DNA of 25,487 nt from Nocardioides sp. (GTDB lineage: Bacteria; Actinomycetota; Actinomycetes; Propionibacteriales; Nocardioidaceae): NCBI GenBank assembly GCA_003519585.1, contig DOWL01000130.1, positions 1 through 25,487 on the forward strand, written 5' to 3'. The first letter of the stretch is position 1, and every line of letters starts with the position of its first letter. The notes under the pieces are model-generated. The model was not told the DNA's origin and did no database searches. It saw only the letters and a list, made by a program, of their open reading frames with translations. Made by a program: the position numbers and the translations under genes. Below are positions 15,253 to 22,348 of this stretch, one piece after another.

Positions 15253-16206
15253 TCAGGGCGCGTACGCCGGGTCCAGGAACGACGTGAACCCGGTGACGCC
15301 GCCGGCGCCGAAGGTGAGCACGGTCAGTCCGTGGCCCAGGAACGCTCCGACCCGTTCGTCCCAGGTGCGGAAGACCAGCGCGGGCTGGCCGTTCGCGCTG
15401 GCCGGCTCCACCCGCCAGCGCCGGCCGGGGGCCAGCGGCAGCGAGGCGAGGAACGTCGCGACGGCAGCCCGGCCGCGGTACCACTCGGCGTACGGCGGCA
15501 TGGAGAACTCGACGTCCTCGGCCAGCAGCGCCACCACCCCGTCCACATCGCAGCGCTCCCAGGCGGCGATCAGCGCCGCCACCGTGGCCCGGACCGCGTC
15601 GTCGCCGACCTCGCGGAGCACCTCCTGCTGGCTGCGATCCGGCAGCACCGCGCGCACCGAGCCCCGGGCCCGAGCCAGGGCGCTGGTGACCGAGGCGACC
15701 GTCGTGTCGAGGATCTCGGCCGTCTCGATCGCCGAGAAGGCGAGGACGTCGCGCAGCACCAGCACCGCCCGTTGCAGTGGCGGCAGGTGCTGCAACGCGG
15801 CGATGAAGGCCAGCTCCACCCCCTCCCGTTGTTCGTAGACCGCTTCGGCCGGAGCGGAGCCCCAGGCGAGGCCGGCGTCGGGAAGTGGCCCCAGCCACGC
15901 GGTCTCGGTGAGGGGCGGTCCGATCCCGTCGGCCGGGTCGTAGGCGGGGCTGAGGTCGACCGGGACCAGCCTCCGCCCCCGCCGTTCGATCTCCCTCAGG
16001 CACACGTTGGTGGCCACCGAGTAGAGCCAGGTGCGCAGTGAACTGCGCCCCTCGAACCGGTCCACCCCGCGCCAGCCGCGGAGCAACGTCTCCTGTACGG
16101 CGTCCTCGGCGTCGTGGGAGGAGCCGAGCATCCGATAGCAGTGCAGCAGCAGTCCCGGCCGCAGCGGCGCGACCTGCTCGGCGAACTCCTCCGACGCCAA
16201 CGTCAT
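15253..16206 (-). CDS. ECF RNA polymerase sigma factor with C-terminal SnoaL-like domain (SigG-like)
   Basis: It has 317 residues, longer than the roughly 180-200 of plain ECF sigma factors. Region 2 is at about 14-80 (LHCYRMLGSSHDAEDAVQET, then RSSLRTWLYSVATNVCL). Region 4 is at about 130-190 (LPPLQRAVLVLRDVLAFSA, then TVASVTSALARARGSV). A SnoaL/NTF2-like domain fills about 205-315 (IAAWERCDVDGVVALLAEDVEF, WYRGRAAVATFL). In such ECF groups the tail tunes activity in place of, or along with, an anti-sigma factor. The start codon overlaps the stop of the small upstream gene (ATGA). No classical anti-sigma gene is adjacent. The signal it answers is unknown; mycobacterial SigG has the same domain order. 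Confidence 0.92.
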   Translation of the reverse strand: MTLASEEFAEQVAPLRPGLLLHCYRMLGSSHDAEDAVQETLLRGWRGVDRFEGRSSLRTWLYSVATNVCLREIERRGRRLVPVDLSPAYDPADGIGPPLTETAWLGPLPDAGLAWGSAPAEAVYEQREGVELAFIAALQHLPPLQRAVLVLRDVLAFSAIETAEILDTTVASVTSALARARGSVRAVLPDRSQQEVLREVGDDAVRATVAALIAAWERCDVDGVVALLAEDVEFSMPPYAEWYRGRAAVATFLASLPLAPGRRWRVEPASANGQPALVFRTWDERVGAFLGHGLTVLTFGAGGVTGFTSFLDPAYAP

Positions 16207-16496
16207 CCCGCGTAGCTCCCCACGAGGGTCATCGGGTGCAGCTCGGGCGTGTTGGCGCAGCGATCCTCGATCAACGAGGCGGTGAACCGCTGGAACGCCT
16301 CCGACACCTGCACCTTCCCGCCGTCGCCCTCCTCGTCGACGACGTGCAGGAAGGTGACGCCGTCGTCGAGCAGGTAGACCGAGTAGGTCACGCCCTCAGT
16401 CTCGCGCGCCGCGAGATCCGCCATCACCTCGCGAACGTACGCCGTGTTCTCCTCCGCACGCCCGACCTTGACCCGGTAGGTCACCATCCGCTGCAT
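16203..16496 (-). CDS. Small ABM-like (dimeric alpha/beta barrel) protein coupled to the sigma factor
   Basis: It has 97 residues from ATG 16496, which has AGAGGAA five bases upstream, so the internal ATG at codon 4 is less likely. MVTYRVKVGRAEENTAYVREVM, then TYSVYLLDDGVTFLHVVDEE and FQRFTASLIEDRC, follow the beta-alpha-beta-beta layout of antibiotic-biosynthesis-monooxygenase-like proteins. Catalytic function cannot be assigned: members range from heme-degrading enzymes to ligand-binding regulators. Its stop overlaps the sigma-factor ATG by four bases, so the two proteins are made together. A role as sensor or modulator of that sigma factor is possible but inferred only from position. It is divergent from the metallo-hydrolase at 16575. 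Confidence 0.8.
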   Translation of the reverse strand: MQRMVTYRVKVGRAEENTAYVREVMADLAARETEGVTYSVYLLDDGVTFLHVVDEEGDGGKVQVSEAFQRFTASLIEDRCANTPELHPMTLVGSYAG

Positions 16497-16574
16497 CTCG
16501 GTTCCTCTCGTCGGCGGCCCTGGTGGCCGTCCTCACCTCCTGTGATCCGCGGCAGGGTGCGGAATGATCGGTTC

Positions 16575-17210
16575 ATGCGGATCACCAAGTTCGGCCACGC
16601 CTGCGTCCGGATCGAGCACGACGGTCAGGTGGTGGTTCTCGATCCGGGGGTGTTCACCGAGCCCGAGGCGGTCGACGCTGCGACGGCGGTGCTGGTGACG
16701 CACCTGCATCCCGACCATCTGCACCCCGACAACCTCCGCGCCACCGATGCGCCCGTGTTCACGGTCGGCCAGGTCGCCGACCAGCTCGCGGCCGACGCTC
16801 CCGACGTCGCCGAGCGCACCACTGCCGTTCCGGCCGGAGCGGCGTTCGACGTCGGGCTGCCGGTCCGCGCGGTGGGCGAACTGCACAACGTGATCCACCC
16901 CGAGCTGCCGCAGCCCTACAACTCCGGCTACCTGATCACCGTCGGCGACCAGACCGTCTACCACCCCGGCGACGCACTCGCGACGCCCGACGTGCCCGTC
17001 GACGTACTGCTCTGCCCGGCCTCCGCGCCGTGGCTGCGCAGCGAGATGGCCATCGAGTTCGTCCGCGCGGTCGGGGCACCGACCAACCTGGCCATCCACG
17101 ATCGGATCTACTCCGAGACCGGACACGCCTTCCTCGCCGCGCAGATGGAACAGCTGGCCGGCCCGCGGGGACTCACCTGGGTCCGCCGAGCCGACCGCGA
17201 GGACCTGTGA
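16575..17210 (+). CDS. Metallo-beta-lactamase-fold hydrolase (UlaG/UPF0173-like)
   Basis: It has 211 residues. MRITKFGHACVRIEHDGQVVVLDPG is the typical opening of the UPF0173/UlaG-type subgroup. THLHPDHLHPD gives the HxHxDH zinc motif near 43-50. YHPGDAL supplies the bridging Asp, and AIHDRIYSETG the last His. The activity is probably hydrolysis of a lactone, ester or phosphodiester; the family is too varied to name a substrate. The frame stays open upstream to 16038, but that part is antisense to the sigma factor, so ATG 16575 is the start. AATGAT lies six bases before it as a weak -10. It runs convergently to the sulfotransferase-like gene with a 16-base gap. Confidence 0.88.
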   Translation: MRITKFGHACVRIEHDGQVVVLDPGVFTEPEAVDAATAVLVTHLHPDHLHPDNLRATDAPVFTVGQVADQLAADAPDVAERTTAVPAGAAFDVGLPVRAVGELHNVIHPELPQPYNSGYLITVGDQTVYHPGDALATPDVPVDVLLCPASAPWLRSEMAIEFVRAVGAPTNLAIHDRIYSETGHAFLAAQMEQLAGPRGLTWVRRADREDL

Positions 17211-17226
17211 CTTGAGAACCCCGCTG

Positions 17227-17967
17227 CTACAGGCGCACCCGCCGCTCGTGCATGGCGTCGTACGCCGGCCGACAGACCCTCGCCACCTCGGCGTCGTGCG
17301 GCGAGAGATCGACGGTGCGCGGCCGGTAGGGCTCGAAGCCGGTGGAGGCGAGCACGGCGTCGTACCAGTACGGCGCCCACACCCCGTCGGAGTCGCGCGG
17401 CCCGGCCGGCCAGGACAGCATCCGATCGGTGAACCCGATGTCGAGCCAGTCGCACAACCACCGGAGGTAGGCCTCGGGAGCGCGCAGGAAGTCGGCCGAG
17501 TCGATCACCGGTACGTCGTAGTCGAGGGCATCCCATCGGTCCAGGAGCCAGTGCTGCTGGAGCAGGCCGATGTCTTCGGGCTCGCACGTCTCACGCGACC
17601 GGACATAGGACGCGACGACCTCGGCGGGATCTCGGATCAACAGCACGTTGCGGAACTCATCGGTCCAGTCTGCGTCGACGGACAGGTCGAGATGCTGCGC
17701 CATGTGCTTGGCGTAGTGCACGGTCCGGCCGGCGGGGAGGGGTGCCATCAGCTCCGCGACCACGGCGGTCAGCGAGGTCGGTTGAGCGGCGATGATCTGG
17801 TCGCGGCCGGGATGGTCGACGCCGGTGCGCAGGAGGTACTCCGCATAGAGCGGCTCGTCGACCACGACGGTGTCCGGCCGGTTCTCCCAGGAGCGCATCA
17901 TCGCCGTCGAGATGTTGCGAGGGCCTGACCACATGCCCACGCGTACGACGCCGCCCGGCATGGTCAC
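17227..17967 (-). CDS. Sulfotransferase-like P-loop protein coupled to aminotransferase
   Basis: It has 246 residues. GMWSGPRNISTAMMRSWENR (11-30) resembles the 5'-phosphosulfate-binding loop of PAPS sulfotransferases. VVVDEPLYAEYL and the later VLLIRDPAEVVASYVRSR (108-125) resemble the 3'-phosphate-binding strand and helix. This supports the sulfotransferase fold, but a substrate is not readable, and some relatives are annotated only as sulfotransferase-like. GTG 17967 overlaps the stop of the upstream aminotransferase (GTGA), so the two are translated together and probably act on one metabolite. An internal ATG two codons later is possible. The gene ends 16 bases from the convergent hydrolase. 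Confidence 0.78.
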   Translation of the reverse strand: MTMPGGVVRVGMWSGPRNISTAMMRSWENRPDTVVVDEPLYAEYLLRTGVDHPGRDQIIAAQPTSLTAVVAELMAPLPAGRTVHYAKHMAQHLDLSVDADWTDEFRNVLLIRDPAEVVASYVRSRETCEPEDIGLLQQHWLLDRWDALDYDVPVIDSADFLRAPEAYLRWLCDWLDIGFTDRMLSWPAGPRDSDGVWAPYWYDAVLASTGFEPYRPRTVDLSPHDAEVARVCRPAYDAMHERRVRL

Positions 17968-18902
17968 GGTCGGGTCCGCCCGGCCACGTCTCGAGCCACC
18001 CAGTCGGCGTACAGCTCCTGCAGTCTCGCCACGACGGGGCCGCGACCGCCCGACCCGATGGTGCGGCCGTCAACCGAACGCACCGGTGCGACTCCGGCGA
18101 ACGTCCCGGTGACGAAAGCCTCCTGTGCGCTGTAGACGTCGGTGAGGCTGAACGTCCGTTCATGCGCGGTGATGCCGTGGTGGCGACTCATCGCCAGCAC
18201 GTTGCCCCGGGTGATCCCACCGAGGCAGAACCGGCCGTCGGAGGTCCACACCTCAGGCTCCTCGGGCGTGCCCTTCACGACGAAGAAGTGGGTGCTGTTG
18301 CAGGTGGCCACGAAGCCGTGCGGGTCGAGCATCAGCGCCTCGTCGGCGCCGGCCTGGTAGGCCTGGATGCACGCCAGGATGTCGTTGAGCTTGCTGTGTG
18401 CGTTGAGCTTGGGGTCGAGGGTGTCGGGCGTCGCGCGGCGGACATGCGTGGTGAACAGCGCGAGGCCGTGCTCGACGGTGTCCGGCGTGGGCAACTTGTG
18501 CTCGGCGATGATCACGATGGTCGCCGGGCCGACGGTGACCCGGGGATCTTGGTACGGCGTTGACTTCACCCCCCGGGTGCACATCAGCCGGACATGCACG
18601 CCGTCGGTCATGCCGTTGGCGTCGAGCGTCGCGTAGACCGCCCGGGTCAGGTCGTCGCGGCTGACGCCGAGGTCGATCATCAACGCCGCCGAGCCCTCCC
18701 ACAGCCGGTCGAGGTGCTGCTCGAGGAACGCCGGGTGCCCGTCGTGGATCCGCAAGCCTTCCCAGATCCCGTCGCCGAGCACGAAGCCGGAGTCGAAGAC
18801 CGAGATCACTGCCTCGGCCCTCGGCTTCAGCTCACCGTTGACCCAGATCAGGATCTCGTCGTTGCGGGGATCGTGGGCATGGTCGTGTGCGCCGGAGGGC
18901 AT
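17964..18902 (-). CDS. Class IV PLP-dependent aminotransferase (BCAT/DAAT type)
   Basis: It has 312 residues. IWVNGELKPRAEAVISVFDSG is the fold-type IV opening, followed by VLGDGIWEGLRIHDG. FLEQHLDRLWEGSAAL and VHVRLMCTRGV also fit. The PLP lysine must lie in the PKLNAHSKLNDIL segment, which holds two Lys, and ADEALMLDPHGFVATCNSTHFF is the cofactor-binding loop. GGITRGNVLAMSRHHGI and EAFVTGTFAGVAPV complete the fold. It may be a branched-chain aminotransferase, a D-amino-acid transaminase or an aminodeoxychorismate-lyase relative; the non-standard Lys region argues against a plain IlvE. The coupled sulfotransferase-like gene suggests a special pathway, not housekeeping amino-acid synthesis. 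The start is supported by TAGGGT-N6-ATG. Confidence 0.88.
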   Translation of the reverse strand: MPSGAHDHAHDPRNDEILIWVNGELKPRAEAVISVFDSGFVLGDGIWEGLRIHDGHPAFLEQHLDRLWEGSAALMIDLGVSRDDLTRAVYATLDANGMTDGVHVRLMCTRGVKSTPYQDPRVTVGPATIVIIAEHKLPTPDTVEHGLALFTTHVRRATPDTLDPKLNAHSKLNDILACIQAYQAGADEALMLDPHGFVATCNSTHFFVVKGTPEEPEVWTSDGRFCLGGITRGNVLAMSRHHGITAHERTFSLTDVYSAQEAFVTGTFAGVAPVRSVDGRTIGSGGRGPVVARLQELYADWVARDVAGRTRP

Positions 18903-18914
18903 GGGCCGACCCTA
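18903..18914 (-). promoter_or_regulatory. Candidate leaderless -10 element for the aminotransferase gene
   Basis: On the minus strand TAGGGT is followed by CGGCCC and ATG 18902. It lies in the 110-base divergent region shared with the TIR gene. Confidence 0.5.
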
Positions 18915-18940
18915 GGACCTGGGTCGCGACGTCACCGACG

Positions 18941-18971
18941 TTGGGGATGACCAGCGCTGCCAAGGTACGTT
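18941..18971 (+). promoter_or_regulatory. Candidate promoter of the TIR gene
   Basis: TACGTT (18966-18971) is a good -10 and TTGGGG (18941-18946) a weak -35 with a 19-base spacer. The predicted start of transcription leaves a leader of about 35 bases carrying GGGGGGAG just before ATG 19013. This gene would therefore be leadered, unlike most neighbours. Confidence 0.4.
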
Positions 18972-19012
18972 GGCTGGTCTGGACCGCCTGTCTCGACGGC
19001 TCGGGGGGAGCC

Positions 19013-20122
19013 ATGAGTCGTGTCTTCGTGAGCTGCGCCTACCGCGACCGCGCCATCGGCGCGCAGGTCGAGGCGGCCGTGCGGGAGCTCGGGCACGAGG
19101 CGTTCGATGACCTGGACGATCTCACTCGGGACGAAGCGGCCGGGCGCGCGTGGTGGGACGAGATCGTCGCCCGCATCGAGAGTTGCCAGGTGTACGTCGC
19201 GCTGGTCTCGTCGGCGTACGCCGAGTCGCAGTCGTGCCGGCTGGCCGCCAAGCACGCCGAGGCCTGCTCGCTGCGGGTGGTCCGCCTCGACCTCGAGAGT
19301 GGGGTCTCCGGATGCCACCCCGTGATCGAGCGGGCGGTGCCGGTGCCCTTCGACTGGGGGGATCCCTCGGCCGCTCGCCTGGTCACCGGGGTGCTCGACC
19401 CCCTCGAGCCCGGCTCAGGCCCGGCCCCGGAGCCCGAGCCGGAGCCAGAGCCGGAGCCCGAGCCGGAGCCCGAGGTCGGCGTCGAGGAGGTGGCTCGCAT
19501 CGAGCGGCGGGTCGTCGCCGCGGTCGTCGCGGTCGCCGTGGTTCTGCTCGTCGTCGCGCTGCTGCCCAGGCTGACCGGACACCGGTCCGGCGAGGGTGGG
19601 GCGGTTACGGCCGCGGCCGGGCCGGAGGCCGAGCTGCTCGCCACCGTCGAGGAAGCGAACTCGGACCTGTTGCCGGCCGACTCGTGCGGCGCCCGCGACG
19701 GCACGGTCGCCTGCCTCAACCCGGCCCCGAACATCCGCGCGGCCATCCTGACCACGTACCCGACACCACAGGAGCTGTACGACGCCTACGCGAGGGCCGT
19801 GACCCGACTGTCGGACGGTTCGGAGCCACGCAACGTCGGCGACTGCACCCGCAAACAGGCCAACGGCGAGGTCAGCTGGAACCTCGACCGTCGCCACCGG
19901 GCCGACATCTCCGTGGCCGAGCACGTGCACGGCGGCCTGGACCCCGAGTCGGAGGCAGCGGGCCGGTTGTTCTGCACCGAGACCAACGACGTGGTGTCAC
20001 TCGTGTGGACCCTCGACCCCGGCCTGCTCGTCACGGCCACCGGCCAGCCGACCGCCCTCACGATGGCGTGGTGGAACCGGGTGCACCTGGACCTCGCGTC
20101 GCAAGCTGAGCCGCGTGGATAG
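19013..20122 (+). CDS. Membrane-anchored TIR-domain protein with Pro-Glu linker and extracytoplasmic domain
   Basis: It has 369 residues. The TIR domain spans about 1-125: SRVFVSCAYRDRAIGAQVE is box 1, and IESCQVYVALVSSAYAESQS leads into CRLAAKHAEA. In NADase TIR domains the residue three after the conserved Cys-Arg is the catalytic Glu; here it is Ala78, although Glu71 and Glu83 are close. Eight Pro-Glu pairs (139-154) form a stiff linker, RIERR anchors the inside, and one membrane helix follows (167-186, VVAAVVAVAVVLLVVALLPR). The outer domain (190-369) has four Cys (224, 234, 278, 321), possibly two disulfides, and no family I recognise. The layout suggests a receptor with the TIR domain inside. 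ATG 19013 follows GGGGGGAG; the frame open to 18887 includes the promoter. The Fic gene follows on the same strand. Confidence 0.85.
   Translation: MSRVFVSCAYRDRAIGAQVEAAVRELGHEAFDDLDDLTRDEAAGRAWWDEIVARIESCQVYVALVSSAYAESQSCRLAAKHAEACSLRVVRLDLESGVSGCHPVIERAVPVPFDWGDPSAARLVTGVLDPLEPGSGPAPEPEPEPEPEPEPEPEVGVEEVARIERRVVAAVVAVAVVLLVVALLPRLTGHRSGEGGAVTAAAGPEAELLATVEEANSDLLPADSCGARDGTVACLNPAPNIRAAILTTYPTPQELYDAYARAVTRLSDGSEPRNVGDCTRKQANGEVSWNLDRRHRADISVAEHVHGGLDPESEAAGRLFCTETNDVVSLVWTLDPGLLVTATGQPTALTMAWWNRVHLDLASQAEPRG
19427..19474 (+). repeat. In-frame repeat encoding (Pro-Glu)8 in the TIR protein
   Basis: Eight successive CCN-GAG codon pairs, with synonymous third bases varying among CCG, CCC and CCA. 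Strand slippage could change the linker length between strains. Confidence 0.85.
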
Positions 20123-20164
20123 ATGAATAGATCATCTATCCACTTGAATAGATGATCTATTCAT
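20123..20164. promoter_or_regulatory. 42-base AT-rich inverted repeat between TIR and Fic genes, candidate operator
   Basis: The arms ATGAATAGATCATCTAT (20123-20139) and ATAGATGATCTATTCAT (20148-20164) are perfect 17-base complements around an eight-base spacer. Each arm is itself nearly palindromic (ATAGAT-x-ATCTAT), so the site is also a tandem of two operator-like units. It starts on the base after the TIR stop codon. On the plus strand, TTGAAT (20144-20149) with an 18-base spacer to GACACT (20168-20173), then six bases to GTG 20180, gives a candidate Fic promoter buried in the right arm. It could instead be a terminator stem, but no T-run follows either end. Confidence 0.75.
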
Positions 20165-20179
20165 TGCGACACTGGACGA

Positions 20180-21373
20180 GTGATATTTCGAGTCCCGGAG
20201 CTCGATGCCGTGGACTGCCGCGTCATCGAGGGCATCGAGGAGTACCGCCGGGAGATGCGGTACTTCCTCGGCGTGACCCGGCGCTGGCGTGGGCAGCTGC
20301 GCCGCAACCTGCGAGCTCGTGCCATGCGTGGCTCCAACAGCATCGAGGGATACGACGTCTCCTTGGACGACGCGATCGCGCTCCTCGACAACGACGACGA
20401 AGCGTTGGATGCGGATCAGCGGACCGTGCTCGAGGTCACGGGCTACCGCAACGCGATGGCGTACGTGCAGCAGCTGGCCGATGACCCCGACTTCCACATG
20501 GACCAGTCGCTCATCCGCGGCCTGCACTTCATGATGCTCGGCCACGACCTGGACAAGAGCCCCGGAACCTATCGACGCGGGCCGATCTATGTCCGAGACG
20601 AGGACCGTGACGAGATCGTCTACGAAGGTCCTGACCACGAGCTGGTGCCGGGGCTGATGGCGGAGTTGCTCGACCAGTTGGAGCTCCAGGACGACGACGG
20701 CGGTCGGCAACCCATCTTCGTCGCGGCCGCGATGGCCCACCTCAACCTGGTGATGATCCATCCGTTTCGCGACGGCAACGGCCGGATGGCGAGGTGCCTG
20801 CAGACGTTGATCCTGTCCCGCAACCAGATCCTCGGACAGGAGTTCGCGAGCATCGAGGAGTGGCTCGGCCGCAACACCGCCGCCTACTACGACGTCCTGG
20901 CTCGCACGGGCGAGGGGCGCTGGAACCCCGATCGCGACGCGATGTCGTGGGTGCGTTTCAACCTGAGGGCGCACCACATGCAGGCTCAGACGGTGTGGTT
21001 CCGCCTCCGAGAGTCCGACTCCTTGTGGAGTCGCCTCGACGACATGGTCGAGGAGCGCGGTCTGCCGTCGAGGTGCGTCAACGGCCTGTTCACCGCGGCG
21101 CAGGGCCTCCGGCTGCGCCGAGCCGCTTACCAGGACGGGGCGGACCTCGAGTACGGCGCCGCCAACCGCGATCTGAAGGCCATGGTCGCCGCTGGACTGT
21201 TGGTCGCCCGCGGAGAGACGCGCGGTCGGTTCTATCTGGGCACCGCGTCGCTGCGTGACCTGTACCGCGAGGTGCGGGCCGAGAGCCGTGGACGGGTCGT
21301 CGACCCTTACGAGTCGCTTGCCGACCTACCGGACGGCCCCATCACTGACACTCTCCCCAACTCGCTGTTCTAA
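20180..21373 (+). CDS. Fic family protein (probable AMPylase) with N-terminal inhibitory motif and C-terminal winged helix
   Basis: It has 397 residues. The active-site loop HPFRDGNGRMAR is complete, with catalytic His194 and acidic Asp198. Fic proteins usually transfer AMP from ATP to a Ser, Thr or Tyr of a target protein. Residues 52-57 (SNSIEG) match the [S/T]xxxE[G/N] inhibitory motif with Glu56 and lie before the Fic core, so this is class II (self-inhibited) and needs no separate antitoxin. SPGTYRRGPIYVRD (127-140) is the usual flap region. The C-terminal 285-360 region (VNGLFTAAQGLRLRRAAYQ, AANRDLKAMVAAGLLVARGE) looks like a winged helix that could bind the adjacent palindrome. The start is GTG 20180. 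The last 48 bases overlap the convergent methyltransferase. Confidence 0.93.
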   Translation: MIFRVPELDAVDCRVIEGIEEYRREMRYFLGVTRRWRGQLRRNLRARAMRGSNSIEGYDVSLDDAIALLDNDDEALDADQRTVLEVTGYRNAMAYVQQLADDPDFHMDQSLIRGLHFMMLGHDLDKSPGTYRRGPIYVRDEDRDEIVYEGPDHELVPGLMAELLDQLELQDDDGGRQPIFVAAAMAHLNLVMIHPFRDGNGRMARCLQTLILSRNQILGQEFASIEEWLGRNTAAYYDVLARTGEGRWNPDRDAMSWVRFNLRAHHMQAQTVWFRLRESDSLWSRLDDMVEERGLPSRCVNGLFTAAQGLRLRRAAYQDGADLEYGAANRDLKAMVAAGLLVARGETRGRFYLGTASLRDLYREVRAESRGRVVDPYESLADLPDGPITDTLPNSLF

Positions 21374-22342
21374 CCGCTCAGCCCCTGGCTCCGCCTCGAG
21401 ACGGCGGACCCGCTTGCGCAGCTTGCGGACCCGCGTGCGCAGTGTTGCGACCTCCCCCTCCAGTTCGGCCACACGTGCCTGCGCGGCGTCGTACTGGGGG
21501 AGGAGTAGGTCGGTCGGCGGCATCGGCGCGCGGACGTGCACCTCGGCGGCCTCCGGGACGTGGTCGTCCAGGCCGATCCGTTCGGCGCCGGCCCGGACCA
21601 ACGGCGGCGCCAAGCGGCCGTACGGCGCGTCGTCGGCGGGCCAGTCGACTGCCGTCCGGCCCTGCCCGACCCGGCCGATCCGGACTTGGTGGTGATAGCC
21701 CCGGATCGCCGGTGGCTCCACGTGCACGAGCTCGAGGCCACGCTCAGTGAGCCCGTTGCTGAGCCAGCCGCGGTCGAAGACGACAGCATTGGTGGGGTCG
21801 GTCTCGTTGATGTACAGCGTGTTCTGGCTGTCCTGCATGAAGGGGAAGGCGGCCTTGTCGAAGACGAAGACGGTGCCGATCAGCAGTCCATCGTCGGTGA
21901 GCACTCGAGCCACCTCGTCGAGGTAATGCTCGGCCTGCGCTTCGAGCAGGTGGGTGAAGACCGACCACGCCTCGATGATCGACACGGTCCGGTCGGCCAC
22001 CGGAAAGGGTTGCACCCACGGCTTGTGCGGATCGGGGTTGAAGCCCGGGTTGTAGACGTCGTGATGGTGGAACTCGAAGCCGTCCGTCGCGAGGTTCTCT
22101 TGGCACCAGCGGACCATCCCGGCGTGCAGGTCGAAGCCGACGTACCTCTCCGGCCGTGGGGTCTGCTGCAGCAGGCGGCGGGCCGAGCGACCGCACCCGC
22201 AGCCGAAGTCGAGGTAGCTGCGCCACTGCTCCGTCGGCAGCCCCGCGTAGATGGGCTCGCCGGTCGCGTTCTCGAAGTACGACGGGTCGGTCGGCCCGAC
22301 GAGCTCGCGCAGCTCCAGCGGTGGGAGCGGTAGCTGCGTCAC
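21326..22342 (-). CDS. Class I SAM-dependent methyltransferase with C-terminal coiled coil
   Basis: It has 338 residues. WRSYLDFGCGCGRSARRLLQ is SAM motif I, followed by YVGFDLHAGMVRWCQENL (acidic end of strand 2) and IIEAWSVFTHL with LDEVARVLTDDGLLIGTVF. The family is the broad Methyltransf_25-type group often found with surface-glycan genes. From about 285 a heptad-rich segment, AQARVAELEGEVATLRTRV and onward, predicts a coiled coil for oligomerisation or docking. The target is unknown. GTG 22342 has TAGTCT six bases upstream and no Shine-Dalgarno sequence. Its 3' end lies inside the Fic coding tail for 48 bases, so both C-termini are real or one has been extended by stop-codon loss. Confidence 0.87.
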   Translation of the reverse strand: MTQLPLPPLELRELVGPTDPSYFENATGEPIYAGLPTEQWRSYLDFGCGCGRSARRLLQQTPRPERYVGFDLHAGMVRWCQENLATDGFEFHHHDVYNPGFNPDPHKPWVQPFPVADRTVSIIEAWSVFTHLLEAQAEHYLDEVARVLTDDGLLIGTVFVFDKAAFPFMQDSQNTLYINETDPTNAVVFDRGWLSNGLTERGLELVHVEPPAIRGYHHQVRIGRVGQGRTAVDWPADDAPYGRLAPPLVRAGAERIGLDDHVPEAAEVHVRAPMPPTDLLLPQYDAAQARVAELEGEVATLRTRVRKLRKRVRRLEAEPGAERLEQRVGESVSDGAVR

Positions 22343-22348
22343 GCCGGG

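Noticed and set aside
14764..16041. 425-codon plus-strand ORF opposite the GNAT and sigma genes
   Set aside because: It shows no domain, and both antisense genes have clear family motifs.
16038..16574. Long N-terminal extension of the metallo-hydrolase
   Set aside because: It overlaps the sigma and ABM-like genes in antisense, and the family starts at MRITKFGHACVRIEHDG.
20180..21373. Fic gene as half of a toxin-antitoxin pair needing an upstream antitoxin
   Set aside because: The inhibitory motif SNSIEG is within the protein itself, and no small antitoxin frame precedes it.
21536..22333. 265-codon plus-strand ORF opposite the methyltransferase
   Set aside because: It is a shadow frame: the methyltransferase strand carries SAM motif I and a coherent fold.
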